Assembly (NCBI GenBank): GCA_963748005.1 | Contig: CAVVHH010000002.1 | Span: 2,790,001-2,854,000, forward strand | Length of the DNA: 64,000 nt | DNA from: CAILZL01 sp963748005 | Lineage (GTDB): Bacteria > Pseudomonadota > Gammaproteobacteria > Steroidobacterales > Steroidobacteraceae | Reading direction: 5' to 3' | Shown here: in pieces, positions 24,855 to 38,444 of the stretch | How positions within the stretch are numbered: position 1 is the first letter of the stretch | Layout: each line of letters starts with the position of its first letter | Position numbers and translations under genes: made by a program | The notes under the pieces: generated by a model | Seen by the model: the letters and a program-made list of their open reading frames with translations, nothing else | What the model was told of the DNA's origin: nothing | Database searches by the model: none

Positions 24855-26024
24855 ATGTCCAGTGACGCCGCCCGCATTTTTTCGCCCGCCCCGCTTGTGG
24901 GAGCGCGGCGCGTCGTGATCAAGGTCGGGTCATCCTTGCTGGTCGAACGCAGTAACGGTCAGGTGAATCGCCCCTGGCTGGAAACGCTGGCGCAGGATAT
25001 TCAGCGTCTGCGCGCACGGGGTCAGGATGTGTTGCTGGTGTCTTCAGGCGCCATTGCGCTGGGGCGACGACAGCTGGGGTTGCCTGCCGGCAAGTTGAAA
25101 CTGGAAGAGAGTCAGGCGGCTGCTGCGGTTGGACAGATTCGTCTTGCGCATGCGTGGACCGAGGTGCTGCAGCATTTCGGTCTGACCGTGGCGCAGATCC
25201 TGTTGACCCTGGCGGACACCGAGGAACGCCGCCGGTACTTGAATGCGCGCAGTACGCTGGGCACCTTGCTGCGCCTGGGTTCCATTCCCGTCATCAACGA
25301 AAACGACACCGTGGCTACCGCCGAGATTCGTTACGGGGATAACGACCGGCTTGCCGCTCGGGTGGCGCAGATGATCAGCGCCGATTGTCTGGTGTTGTTG
25401 TCGGATGTGGACGGTTTGTATACGGCCGATCCCACTCAGGATCCGGCCGCGCGTTTCATTCCGGAAGTCCACGGCATTACGCCCGAGATTGAAGCCATGG
25501 CCGGTGGGGTCGCTTCCGATGTGGGCTCGGGTGGCATGGCAACCAAGGTGGCGGCGGCCAAGATCGCCGTTGCGGCTGGATGTCACATGTGTGTATCGCT
25601 GGGCAAGGAGCCACATCCGTTGCGCCGCATCGAGGAGGGTGCCCGTTGTTCCTGGTTCATTCCCGATGCAACTCCCGCCACGGTGCGCAAACAGTGGATT
25701 GCGGGAACGTTGAAGCCCGCTGGTGAACTGACTATCGATGCTGGCGCCTTGACTGCGCTCACGCGCGGCAAGAGTCTGCTGCCTGCCGGCGTGACCAGAG
25801 TCAGCGGCCGCTTCGATCGCGGTGACGCCGTGCTGGTACGCTCACCGACAGGGGTGGAAGTGGCGCGTGGGCTGTCAGCCTATTCCAGTGTTGACGCCGA
25901 GCGCATCCGGGGACGGCAATCCGGCGAGATCGAGGGGCTGCTGGGTTATCGCGGCCGCGACGAGATGATCCATCGCGACGACCTGGTCATCACCCATGCT
26001 GCGGGGCAGGAGGCCGGTCACTGA
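24855..26024 (+). CDS. proB: Glutamate 5-kinase with PUA domain
   Basis: First enzyme of proline synthesis (389 residues). The amino-acid kinase domain has VVIKVGSSLLVERSNG near residue 21, LLVSSGAIALGRRQLGL near residue 60, and VINENDTVATAEIRYGDNDRL near residue 150, typical of ProB. A PUA domain (RNA-binding fold) occupies the last 85 residues (SLLPAGVTRVSGRFDRGDAV). The ATG at 24855 is preferred over a TTG at 24849. The 3' end overlaps the convergent ppk1 end by 7 nt. In many relatives proB follows obgE; here it does not. Confidence 0.94.
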   Translation: MSSDAARIFSPAPLVGARRVVIKVGSSLLVERSNGQVNRPWLETLAQDIQRLRARGQDVLLVSSGAIALGRRQLGLPAGKLKLEESQAAAAVGQIRLAHAWTEVLQHFGLTVAQILLTLADTEERRRYLNARSTLGTLLRLGSIPVINENDTVATAEIRYGDNDRLAARVAQMISADCLVLLSDVDGLYTADPTQDPAARFIPEVHGITPEIEAMAGGVASDVGSGGMATKVAAAKIAVAAGCHMCVSLGKEPHPLRRIEEGARCSWFIPDATPATVRKQWIAGTLKPAGELTIDAGALTALTRGKSLLPAGVTRVSGRFDRGDAVLVRSPTGVEVARGLSAYSSVDAERIRGRQSGEIEGLLGYRGRDEMIHRDDLVITHAAGQEAGH

Positions 26025-28099
26025 TGTCGGTGACAGATCCGGTTGAGGAATATCTGTTGCGCGCAGACGGGCGATGAGCCATCGGGTTCGATGCGCTGGT
26101 ATTCGCCATTGTTCTGCAGCGCCCACGCCTGCGTATTGTCCGCCAGATAAAATTCCAGATCGCGCATGATGCGCTCGCGGTAACGCGCATCCTGAATCGG
26201 AAAGGCGACTTCGACGCGCCGGAAGAAATTGCGCTCCATCCAGTCGGCGCTGGCCAGATATAGGTCGGTATTGCCATCATTGTGGAAGCAGTAGACACGT
26301 GAGTGCTCCAGAAAGCGGCCCACGATGGAACGTACCCTGATGTTGTCGGATACGCCCCTGACGCCTGGGCGCAGGGCGCAAATGCCGCGCACGATAAGAT
26401 CTATCTGTACGCCTGCCATCGATGCCTGATACAGCGCCTGAATAATCTGCGGATCGATCAGTGCATTCATCTTGGCGATGATGCGGGCCGGACGCCCCTG
26501 CCTGGCGATCTCGATCTCGCGCTCGATCTTCTCCAGCAATGCGGGGTGCAAGGTGAACGGTGATTGCAGCAACTTCTTCAGATGTGCCGCCCGGCTGGGG
26601 CTGGTCAGCTGCAGGAAGATTTCGTGCATGTCCTCGCCAATGCTCTTGTCAGAAGTGAGTAGTCCGTAGTCCGTGTAAGCCCGTGACGTTTTTGGATGGT
26701 AGTTGCCGGTGCCAAGATGACAGTACCGCCGCAACATGCCGTTCTCGCGACGCACCACCATGATCAGTTTGGCATGCGTCTTGTAGCCCACGACCCCGTA
26801 CATTACATGCGCACCCGCTTCCTGAAGCCGGTTGGCGAGCGTGATATTTGCTTCCTCATCGAAGCGCGCCATGATTTCGATGACTACCGTAACTTCCTTG
26901 CCGGCGCGGGCAGCGTTCACCAGCGCATCGACGATGGGCGAGTCCGGCCCGGTGCGATACAGAGTCTGCTTGATGGCCACCACCTGCTCGTCGCTGCTGG
27001 CCTGCCGCAGGAAATCGATAATCGGTGCGAACGACTGATAGGGATGAAACATCAATACGTCGCGCTCCCGCAGTACCGGGAACATGCTTTCCCTGTTGAC
27101 CAGGCTGCTGGGTATCGCAGGAGTAAATGGCTGGAACTTCAGATCTGGCCGGTCAACCAGGTCGTATATGGCCATCAGCCGATTCAGATTGACCGGGCCG
27201 TTGACCTGGTACAGGTCGTCCGCGTTTAGCTCGAACTGCTTGAGCAAAAATTCAGTGATATCTGCCGGGCAGTCGGTAAGTGTCTCCAGCCGAACGGCGT
27301 CGCCATAACGGCGTTGCGCCAGTTCGCCCTCGACTGCGCGCAGCATGTCTTCAACTTCTTCATCATCGACGAACAGATCGCTGTTGCGCGTGATGCGGAA
27401 TTGCCAGCAGCCTTCGACTTCCATGCCGCTGAACAGCTCGGCGACGAAAGTGGAAATAACCGCAGACAGAAACACAAAACATGCAGAGCCGGCTGCATCG
27501 GCGGTGGGTGGCAAACGAATGACACGTGGCAGCGCGCGCGGCACTTGCACCACTGCCAGTTCAACATCGCGGCCAAAGGCGTCGGTGCCGGAGAGGCGCA
27601 CTATGAAATTCAGGCTCTTGTTCTGAATACGCGGAAACGGTCGTGCTGGGTCCAGTCCCAGCGGCGTCAGTACTGGCTCAACCTGGGCGGCGAAATATGA
27701 AGACAACCAGTCACGCTGCTGGGGTGTCATGGTGCGGGCATTAACGAAACGGATACCCTGCTGTTCCAGCGCCGGAAAGAGTGTCTGGTTGAGCAATTCG
27801 TACTGGGCATTGACCAGTGCCGAAGCCGAGCGTCGGATGGCCTTGAGTTGTTCTTCAGTGCTCAGTCCGTCCGGCCCTGCCGCGGCGGAGCCTCCCAGCT
27901 CAAATCGTTGCTGCAGACCTGCCACGCGGATCTCGAAAAACTCATCGAGATTTGCGCAGGAGATACACAAAAACCGGAATCGTTCCAGCAGTGGCAAACC
28001 CGAGTCGCTTGCCTGGGCGAGCACGCGCTCGTTGAATGCCAGCAACGACAGCTCGCGATTGATATACAGCTCGGGCGCTTGCAGGTTTATATCAAGCAT
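26018..28099 (-). CDS. ppk1: Polyphosphate kinase 1
   Basis: Enzyme of 693 residues that builds polyphosphate from ATP. The N-terminal domain begins ELYINRELSLLAFNERVLAQA. The central head domain carries KFQPFTPAIPS, and the two catalytic phospholipase-D-like domains include EEANITLANRLQEAGAHVMYG and the phosphohistidine region VGYKTHAKLIMVVRREN (active His near residue 425), then HLGTGNYHPKTSRAYTDYGL. The ATG at 28099 fits family length better than one at 28147. The C-terminus overlaps proB by 7 nt from the other strand. With ppx nearby, the window codes for both sides of polyphosphate turnover. Confidence 0.95.
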   Translation of the reverse strand: MLDINLQAPELYINRELSLLAFNERVLAQASDSGLPLLERFRFLCISCANLDEFFEIRVAGLQQRFELGGSAAAGPDGLSTEEQLKAIRRSASALVNAQYELLNQTLFPALEQQGIRFVNARTMTPQQRDWLSSYFAAQVEPVLTPLGLDPARPFPRIQNKSLNFIVRLSGTDAFGRDVELAVVQVPRALPRVIRLPPTADAAGSACFVFLSAVISTFVAELFSGMEVEGCWQFRITRNSDLFVDDEEVEDMLRAVEGELAQRRYGDAVRLETLTDCPADITEFLLKQFELNADDLYQVNGPVNLNRLMAIYDLVDRPDLKFQPFTPAIPSSLVNRESMFPVLRERDVLMFHPYQSFAPIIDFLRQASSDEQVVAIKQTLYRTGPDSPIVDALVNAARAGKEVTVVIEIMARFDEEANITLANRLQEAGAHVMYGVVGYKTHAKLIMVVRRENGMLRRYCHLGTGNYHPKTSRAYTDYGLLTSDKSIGEDMHEIFLQLTSPSRAAHLKKLLQSPFTLHPALLEKIEREIEIARQGRPARIIAKMNALIDPQIIQALYQASMAGVQIDLIVRGICALRPGVRGVSDNIRVRSIVGRFLEHSRVYCFHNDGNTDLYLASADWMERNFFRRVEVAFPIQDARYRERIMRDLEFYLADNTQAWALQNNGEYQRIEPDGSSPVCAQQIFLNRICHRHQ

Positions 28100-28192
28100 C
28101 GGGATGGTCGTGAGATTGTCATACGGTGAGCGTACACCTGGGTACATGACGCGAGCGTGACAGCCGACGCAAAGCTTCAGTGAAACAACGAA

Positions 28193-29551
28193 TTAGCGAC
28201 GCAATGGGCCTACGGCAACAACGCGCTGCGAGATGCGGTCAAGACGGGTCAGCATGCCATCGGCCTGTTGCCGGAATTCTACGGCGTAGGCCGGCGCTAT
28301 GGGACTGGCATTGGGCAGCGGGACGGTACGTGGATCCTTGTATGTACCATTGACGCGATATTCATAGTGCAGGTGCGGGCCGGTTGCGGCACCGGTGCTG
28401 CCCACGTAGCCGATAATGTCTCCCTGTCGTACGCGACGGCCATTGCGGGTGTTCTTGACGAAACGCGACATGTGGCCATACAGGGTGGTAATGCCCGACC
28501 CGTGGTCCAGAATCACGACATTGCCGTAGCCGTTCTGAGTTCCCTGAAAGCTGACCTTGCCGTCACCAGCAGCTTTGATCGGCGTGCCCGTGGGGGCGGC
28601 GTAGTCGACGCCCTTGTGTGCACGTATCCTGTTGAGGATGGGGTGGAAGCGCGCAAAGCTGAAGCCGGAGCTGATGCGCGTGAAGTCCACTGGGGCGCGC
28701 AGGAACTGCTTGTGCATGCTGCGTCCTTCGGGGGTGAAATAGTTGCTGACGTCGCCGTCGGCGGACTGAAACTGGATTGCGCGGTAGACGTGGCCCGCAT
28801 TGATGAATTCGGCGGCCAGAATACGGCCATCACTGACGAACTCATTGTCCCGGTATTGCTTCTCGTACAGTACGGTGAATTCATCGCCCGGTTGGATGTC
28901 CAGGGCAAAATCGATGTCCCAGCCGAAGATGTCGTTTGCCAGGCGCATGATCACGTCGGCGCTCAGCCCTGCTTTGCTCGCCGAGGCAAACAGCGACGAG
29001 TCCACCGTGCCGCGAACTGCGGTGGTTCTGGCAGTGAGGGGGGTTGAGATCAGTTCTGCCTTGAAACCACCGGCTTCCTTGGTGACCGAAAGCCTCGAGG
29101 TGTCCGACACCTGGCGTGAAAGGCCTTGCAGGTCACCTGTACTTGTGTGGCTGAAAGTAATCGGATCGCCGGGCCTGAGCATATCCAGTGCCCGCCTCAC
29201 TTCCGGGAGCTCACGAATGGCCGCCAGATCCTGCAGGTTTAATTGCAGCTGTCGGAAAATGCGCTCCATCGTGTCATTGCGCCTGACCACAAACTCCACG
29301 GTGTTGACTAGCGCCGTATCCCGCTCGGCGACAGGGAGAGCTGGCACGGGCAATTCGGGTGTCGCTTGCTTGGTTAGCTCGGCGACGTCAATGGGCAGGT
29401 GTATTGCGGGCCGATCGATGACGAGCATCTGGTAGGTAATGACCCCGCAGACCGCCGGCAGCATCATTCCAGCGACCGCCCACTTCAGGTGCTGCGTAGT
29501 CACCCGTCGAGTCGTTGCCGATGGTGTACGGTTGGGGGGGTGTCCTGTCAC
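28193..29551 (-). CDS. M23-family murein DD-endopeptidase (MepM-like)
   Basis: Predicted periplasmic peptidoglycan hydrolase of 452 residues. An N-terminal membrane anchor (about 28-50) is followed by an opacity-associated-protein-A-like/LysM-type region (DTMERIFRQLQLNLQDL, GDPITF), and a LytM domain with HKGVDYAAPTGTPIKA near residue 318, GYGNVVILDHGSGITTLYGHMS near 350, and GPHLHYE near 397, giving the zinc ligands H-x-D and H-x-H. The GTG at 29551 has GGAGG seven nt upstream; an in-frame start at 29614 would add a leader with no homology. It is divergent from tyrS, as in many Gammaproteobacteria. Confidence 0.9.
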   Translation of the reverse strand: MTGHPPNRTPSATTRRVTTQHLKWAVAGMMLPAVCGVITYQMLVIDRPAIHLPIDVAELTKQATPELPVPALPVAERDTALVNTVEFVVRRNDTMERIFRQLQLNLQDLAAIRELPEVRRALDMLRPGDPITFSHTSTGDLQGLSRQVSDTSRLSVTKEAGGFKAELISTPLTARTTAVRGTVDSSLFASASKAGLSADVIMRLANDIFGWDIDFALDIQPGDEFTVLYEKQYRDNEFVSDGRILAAEFINAGHVYRAIQFQSADGDVSNYFTPEGRSMHKQFLRAPVDFTRISSGFSFARFHPILNRIRAHKGVDYAAPTGTPIKAAGDGKVSFQGTQNGYGNVVILDHGSGITTLYGHMSRFVKNTRNGRRVRQGDIIGYVGSTGAATGPHLHYEYRVNGTYKDPRTVPLPNASPIAPAYAVEFRQQADGMLTRLDRISQRVVAVGPLRR

Positions 29552-29742
29552 TAAAGTGCCTCCAATTGGAGCATTAAAAAAGCAAAGGTAGGTGCTGGAA
29601 GGGGCTGCCGTCAATCGACAGTGGTGTAGAACCGGTACTCAAGTTTGCGTGGTTGGCGGGAAGTCCCTAAAGTCCCGGGAAATTTTTCCATGATTGGCCG
29701 CGCCGTGTCTTGCTCGGCGCCACATATTCCGGAGGATGGTTA

Positions 29743-30981
29743 GTGAGTGTCATGTCGCCCGAGGCGCAGATTGCGGAATTGCAGCGCGGGGCTTCCGAGT
29801 TGCTGCTGGAAGCCGAGTTGCTCAAGAAGATCAAGCGCGGCAAGCCACTGATCGTAAAGGCAGGATTTGACCCGACAGCGCCTGATCTGCATCTGGGGCA
29901 TACGGTACTGATCAACAAACTTCGTCGCTTTCAGGATCTCGGGCATGAGGTGGTGTTTCTGATCGGCGATTTTACCGGACTGATCGGCGATCCCACTGGT
30001 CGGAACGCAACGCGGCCGCCGTTGACTCCGGAGGAGGTCCAGGCCAATGCGGCAACTTATCAGCGACAGGTATTCAAGATTCTTGATCCGGCAAAAACCC
30101 GGGTTGAGTTCAACTCGCGCTGGATGGGGGAGATGTCTGCTGCGGGGCTTATTCAGCTGGCAGGTAAGCATACGGTGGCACGAATGCTGGAGCGCGACGA
30201 TTTCAGCAAGCGCTACAAGGGCAACCAGCCCATTGCGATTCACGAGTTCCTTTATCCGCTGGTGCAAGGATACGACTCGGTGGCGCTCAAGGCCGATGTG
30301 GAGCTGGGGGGAACCGACCAGAAATTCAATCTGCTGATGGGCAGGCATCTGCAGGAGGTTTACGGTCAGGAGCCCCAGGTGGTGCTGACCATGCCCTTGC
30401 TTGAGGGGCTGGATGGTGTGAACAAAATGTCGAAATCTTTGGGTAACTACATCGGCATTACTGATGACCCCGACGACATGTTTGGCAAGCTGATGTCCAT
30501 TTCCGACGAGTTGATGTGGCGTTACTTTGATCTCCTGTCGTTTCGGAGCAACGCCGAGCTCGCGCAGCTGAGGCGTGAAGTGGAGGGGGGCAAGAATCCC
30601 CGTGACGCAAAATTTGAACTGGGTATTGAGCTGGTCTCCAGATTCCATGGGACGGGAGCCGGTGAGCGTGCCCGGGAGGCATTTATCGCGCGCTTTCAGA
30701 AAGGGGCTTTGCCGACCGATATACCCAGGAAAACGGTCAATGCCCCCGATCGTTCCCTTGGTATTACGCAATTACTCAAACAGGCCGGGCTTGCTCCCAG
30801 TACGTCAGCGGCTACCAGACTGCTGGACCAGGGTGCAGTGCGACTGAATGGCGAAAAAATTACCGACGCCAAGCTGCAATTGGCCGCCGGTGAGGTATAT
30901 CTGCTGCAGGTCGGCAAGCGCGAATTTGCCGAAATTTCCTTGGTGGAATCGCCATCGAGTGACGGTGTTGCAAAGGTCTGA
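29743..30981 (+). CDS. tyrS: Tyrosyl-tRNA synthetase
   Basis: Class I aminoacyl-tRNA synthetase of 412 residues. The nucleotide site is DPTAPDLHLGHTVLI (HIGH-type HLGH) near residue 40, and the KMSKS loop is NKMSKSLGNYIG near residue 227. The C-terminal S4 RNA-binding domain (about 345-410) includes APSTSAATRLLDQGAVRLNG. The GTG at 29743 has GGAGG seven nt upstream; ATG at 29752 is also possible. The sequence type is the TyrZ-like group (long S4 tail). The rRNA operon promoter lies directly after the stop. Confidence 0.95.
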   Translation: MSVMSPEAQIAELQRGASELLLEAELLKKIKRGKPLIVKAGFDPTAPDLHLGHTVLINKLRRFQDLGHEVVFLIGDFTGLIGDPTGRNATRPPLTPEEVQANAATYQRQVFKILDPAKTRVEFNSRWMGEMSAAGLIQLAGKHTVARMLERDDFSKRYKGNQPIAIHEFLYPLVQGYDSVALKADVELGGTDQKFNLLMGRHLQEVYGQEPQVVLTMPLLEGLDGVNKMSKSLGNYIGITDDPDDMFGKLMSISDELMWRYFDLLSFRSNAELAQLRREVEGGKNPRDAKFELGIELVSRFHGTGAGERAREAFIARFQKGALPTDIPRKTVNAPDRSLGITQLLKQAGLAPSTSAATRLLDQGAVRLNGEKITDAKLQLAAGEVYLLQVGKREFAEISLVESPSSDGVAKV

Positions 30982-30991
30982 CAAAAACAGG

Positions 30992-31019
30992 TTGACACTC
31001 AGTAGTGCTTGAGTAAACT
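30992..31019 (+). promoter_or_regulatory. rRNA promoter P1
   Basis: TTGACA (30992-30997) and TAAACT (31014-31019) are separated by 16 nt. The stretch CGCGCCCTCCG after the -10 box is a GC-rich discriminator, the usual feature of stringently controlled rRNA promoters. Confidence 0.75.
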
Positions 31020-31096
31020 GCGCGCCCTCCGAACGGTGAGCCGTAAAAAGCGCGCGAAATGCACACCGGGCGAGGCAACAAAAATACTTAATTTTG

Positions 31097-31126
31097 TTGA
31101 CACATTTGAGAAATGCGGGTTAAAGT
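31097..31126 (+). promoter_or_regulatory. rRNA promoter P2
   Basis: A second TTGACA (31097-31102) is followed after 17-18 nt by TTAAAGT (31120-31126). It lies about 105 nt after P1, the typical P1/P2 arrangement, and before boxA. Confidence 0.65.
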
Positions 31127-31157
31127 TCCGCTTCTCAGCGCGGCGAAAGTTTGCGCA

Positions 31158-31166
31158 GCTCTTTAA
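31158..31166 (+). promoter_or_regulatory. boxA antitermination element, rRNA leader
   Basis: GCTCTTTAA matches the boxA core recognised by NusB-S10 for rRNA antitermination. It lies 118 nt before the 16S 5' end and downstream of P2. Confidence 0.75.
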
Positions 31167-31283
31167 GAACGTAACAGGTAATTTGTGTGGGGACTCGCGT
31201 CGTTCGTTTCAACGATTGATGGCGAGTAACCAATAGCCAGTAGAGTTATTGGAGAAAGCTTCTGATCTAAAAGCTTTGGCTTT

Positions 31284-32821
<1,538 letters not shown>

Positions 32822-32919
32822 AAAGATGATGATAAGTTGACTCGTTCTGCGCGAGTTCCCTCACAAGTTACCTGTAAGTGTTTTGGACATGGGTCGGCAT
32901 TCCGTCGCCCAGCGCCGCT

Positions 32920-32996
<77 letters not shown>

Positions 32997-33006
32997 ATGT
33001 CTAGAT

Positions 33007-33082
33007 GGGGCCATAGCTCAGCTGGGAGAGCACCTGCTTTGCAAGCAGGGGGTCGTCGGTTCGATCCCGACTGGCTCCACCA
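33007..33082 (+). tRNA. tRNA-Ala (TGC)
   Basis: 76 nt with acceptor GGGGCCA/TGGCTCC, D-arm AGCTCAGCTGGGAGAGC, anticodon TGC in CTGCTTTGCAAGCAG, T-arm GTTCGATCC and encoded CCA. It lies 10 nt after tRNA-Ile, the usual spacer pair. Confidence 0.97.
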
Positions 33083-33133
33083 TCCAAAACACTCCACCTG
33101 TTTTTGTTCGTCTTCACGCAAGTGAAGTTGAGC

Positions 33134-33146
33134 TGTTCTTTAATAA
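33134..33146 (+). promoter_or_regulatory. boxA element in the 16S-23S spacer
   Basis: TGTTCTTTAATAA resembles the boxA consensus TGCTCTTTAACA and lies about 125 nt before the 23S 5' end, where the second rRNA antitermination site is usually found. Confidence 0.7.
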
Positions 33147-33269
33147 TTCGGAAGTTGTTTTGACGTCAAAGATTCAAGCGAAATCATTTTTAATATTTGA
33201 TTTCTATCAAGTGAATCATGTCGCATTCAGAGAACCAGACATGTAATCCCAGGCTCATTGGGGTTATAT

Positions 33270-36170
<2,901 letters not shown>

Positions 36171-36302
36171 ATAACACCCAATGATCTTGACGGATCATCA
36201 TGTGGTGAATACGTTACTCTGAATGTGACAGCGTCAAAACGACTCCGAATTGTTGATCCTCTGTACGCAGCATTGTGCTGATGCGTTGGGTCAAAACCGG
36301 TT

Positions 36303-36422
36303 TGCCTGGCGGCCATAGCGAGTGGGAACCACCCGATCCCTTTTCGAACTCGGAAGTGAAAACGCTCTGCGCCGATGGTAGTGTGCCCTTTGGGCATGCA
36401 AGAGTAGGTCACTGCCAGGCTC
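36303..36422 (+). rRNA. 5S ribosomal RNA
   Basis: The 120-nt gene begins TGCCTGGCGGCCATAGCGAG and ends ACTGCCAGGC followed by TC, with the terminal helix TGCCTGGC/GCCAGGC. The conserved CGAACTCGGAAGTGAAA loop segment is in the middle. It lies 132 nt after the 23S end with no tRNA in between. Confidence 0.95.
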
Positions 36423-36431
36423 TTAAATACG

Positions 36432-36465
36432 AAACCCCTATCGAGGAACTCTCGGTAGGGGTTTT
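36432..36465 (+). terminator. rRNA operon terminator
   Basis: A strong hairpin AAACCCCTATCGAG (36432-36445) with CTCGGTAGGGGTTT (36451 on), one mismatch, runs into TTTTTG. It lies 10 nt after the 5S gene. Confidence 0.92.
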
Positions 36466-36585
36466 TGCTTTGCGCGCCTCAATTTGGTGCTACGCTTCAA
36501 TGGCGTAGCCAGTGCAATACGCAAACCCGCGCCAGACGGGTGGCTACGCTCGATAACAACAACCAGAGACTTGCCAGGAAAAAAC

Positions 36586-37890
36586 ATGAAGACCAAGACG
36601 GGTTCAATTCGCCTGTGTACGCTGCTATGCGCATTCTTTCTACCCATGGTTTGCCATGCTGATGCTGTGGAGATGAATCCAGGTGACATTGCATGGCTGC
36701 TCACCGCTACCGCCTTGGTCTTGATGATGACTTTGCCGGGGCTGGCGTTGTTCTACGGCGGACTGGTCCGATCCAAGAACATTCTGTCGATCATCATTCA
36801 GTGTTTCGCAATTACAGCAGGTGGGTCTGTGTTGTGGCTGCTGGGTGGCTATTCACTGGCTTTCTCGGATGGCGGGGCATGGCAGGGTGCGATCGGTGGT
36901 TTGGGCAAGTTCGCATTGTCCGGAGTCACGTCTCGCAGTTTGTCGGGTAGCGTGCCCGAATATCTGTTTTTCATGTTCCAGCTGACCTTTGCCGTGATCA
37001 CGCCAGCGCTGGTGATTGGCGGATTTGCCGAGCGCATCAAGTACAGCGCCGCGCTACTGTTCAGTCTTGCCTGGTTGTTGGTGGTTTACGTGCCGGTTGC
37101 GCATTGGGTATGGGGAGGTGGCTGGCTCGCCACACTTGGTGTGATGGATTTTGCGGGCGGCCTTGTGGTGCACATCACTGCAGGTACTGCCGCATTGGTG
37201 GCGGCCTTGTATCTGGGCAAGCGACGTGGCTTTCCCCATGTATCCATGCCGCCGCACAGCCTGCCGCTGACGGCTGCTGGCGCTGGCATGCTGTGGGTGG
37301 GCTGGTTCGGATTTAATGGCGGCAGCGCGTTAGCCGCAAATGGTTCGGCTGCATCAGCGGTGCTGGCAACTCATATGGGCGCTTCAGCAGGGGCATTGGC
37401 CTGGATGGTTGTGGAGTGGCTGCGCTACGGCAAGCCGTCAGTGCTGGGAATGTTGACCGGCATGGTGGCGGGTTTGGGCACCATTACCCCGGCCTCTGGT
37501 TTCGTCAGTCCCATCAATGCCGTATTTATAGGTTTGGTGGCTGGTGTCGTTTGTTTTTATGCCACCCAATTGATCAAGCGCGTCCTGAATGTCGATGACT
37601 CACTGGATGTCTCGCCCGTTCATGGCGTGGGTGGGATTGTTGGTTCCATGCTGACCGGTGTTTTTGCTTCGTCCACTTTGGGCGGCTCGGGTTTTCCCGT
37701 GGCTACCTCTATCTCCGCTCAATTGGCCACCCAGGCGGTGGGCATTATTTCTGTCGCCACCTGGTGTGCGCTGTGTACCTGGCTGCTGCTCAAATTGATT
37801 GATCTGAGCATCGGCTTGCGGGTGACCGACGAGGAAGAAAACGAGGGTCTCGATCTGGCATCACACGGCGAGCGCGCCTATAGCCCGTAA
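36586..37890 (+). CDS. amtB: Ammonium transporter (AmtB/Mep family)
   Basis: Ammonium channel of 434 residues with a cleavable-type signal peptide (to about residue 24, ending MVCHADA) and eleven expected membrane helices. Signatures are DIAWLLTATALVLMMTLPGL, FYGGLVRSKNILS, the D-F-AGG-VVH segment DFAGGLVVHITAGTAALVAA (pore His near residue 190) and GFNGGSALAANGSAA, and DVSPVHGVGGIVGS with the second pore His near residue 345. No glnK gene lies beside it, unlike the usual glnK-amtB operon. The ATG at 36586 has only a weak purine-rich ribosome site (CAGGAAAAAA). Confidence 0.93.
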   Translation: MKTKTGSIRLCTLLCAFFLPMVCHADAVEMNPGDIAWLLTATALVLMMTLPGLALFYGGLVRSKNILSIIIQCFAITAGGSVLWLLGGYSLAFSDGGAWQGAIGGLGKFALSGVTSRSLSGSVPEYLFFMFQLTFAVITPALVIGGFAERIKYSAALLFSLAWLLVVYVPVAHWVWGGGWLATLGVMDFAGGLVVHITAGTAALVAALYLGKRRGFPHVSMPPHSLPLTAAGAGMLWVGWFGFNGGSALAANGSAASAVLATHMGASAGALAWMVVEWLRYGKPSVLGMLTGMVAGLGTITPASGFVSPINAVFIGLVAGVVCFYATQLIKRVLNVDDSLDVSPVHGVGGIVGSMLTGVFASSTLGGSGFPVATSISAQLATQAVGIISVATWCALCTWLLLKLIDLSIGLRVTDEEENEGLDLASHGERAYSP

Positions 37891-37911
37891 CTCATTGATG
37901 CTAATTGCAAT

Positions 37912-37945
37912 AGCCCGACCGACTATCAGCCGTACGGGCTGTTTT
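37912..37945 (+). terminator. Probable terminator after amtB
   Basis: AGCCCG (37912-37917) pairs with CGGGCT (37935-37940) across a 17-nt loop and is followed by GTTTTC, about 22 nt after the amtB stop. The stem is short, so strength is uncertain. Confidence 0.5.
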
Positions 37946-38045
37946 CATGGGGGCTCTTATCCAGAGCGTGCTGTGCGGAATACCCCTTATCGGCGGCAGA
38001 TTTTCGCTGTGGTGTAGTTGCCGGGTAGTGCATCAAGCAAGTGGG

Positions 38046-38093
38046 TTGACAGACAAATATTTACCGCTAATGCGAATCGTTCGCATATATAAT
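38046..38093 (+). promoter_or_regulatory. feo promoter region with Fur box
   Basis: ATGCGAATCGTTCGCAT (38070-38086) is a perfect 7-3-7 palindrome that fits gamma-proteobacterial Fur boxes of the AATGCGAAT-type. It overlaps a TTGACA (38046-38051) with TAATGC (38068-38073) at 16 nt, and is followed by a perfect TATAAT (38088-38093). Fur-Fe(II) would block transcription of feoAB when iron is plentiful. Confidence 0.72.
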
Positions 38094-38150
38094 TCCAACA
38101 AGTTCAGATGTACTGCGATGCTTTCCCTGTATTTGTGGAGGGGTGTTCGG

Positions 38151-38444
38151 GTGGTTGCAACAGCAGAATTTGCCTCGGTGACCGAAAGTGAAGCAGGGTC
38201 GCTGGCCGACTTGCCACCTGAGATGACCGCAATCGTTGCCAGTATTGATGCGACGTCGGTCGGTGCGGGTGTCGCCAGGCGTCTGGCAGAGATTGGTTTT
38301 TTGCCGGGTGAGACTGTCCGGGTACTGGCGCGTGTGCCGGGTGGTAACCCGATCGCCGTGCGGATCGGGAATTCAACTTTCGCGCTGCGCCGTCACGAAG
38401 CGGCTTGTGTGCGCGTACACGGCCAGCAGGTATTCCCCAGATGA
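38151..38444 (+). CDS. feoA: Ferrous iron transport protein A
   Basis: SH3-like cytoplasmic partner of FeoB, 97 residues from the GTG at 38151, which has GGAGGGG seven nt upstream. The family pattern VARRLAEIGFLPGETVRVL then NPIAVRIGNSTFALRRHEA is seen near residues 38-80. Its stop overlaps the feoB start (ATGA, 38441-38444). The Fur box at 38070-38086 precedes it. An in-frame upstream ORF to 37947 has no homology and crosses the promoter. Confidence 0.9.
   Translation: MVATAEFASVTESEAGSLADLPPEMTAIVASIDATSVGAGVARRLAEIGFLPGETVRVLARVPGGNPIAVRIGNSTFALRRHEAACVRVHGQQVFPR

Noticed and set aside
29552..29742. Possible T-box leader before tyrS
   Set aside because: No T-box sequence or specifier loop; T-boxes are also not expected in Gammaproteobacteria.
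29740..30771. A 343-codon minus-strand frame inside tyrS
   Set aside because: Antisense to a clear tyrosyl-tRNA synthetase with HLGH and KMSKS motifs.
38405..38440. Upstream extension of feoB to 38405
   Set aside because: It lies in feoA; the ATG at 38441 overlaps the feoA stop (ATGA) as usual.
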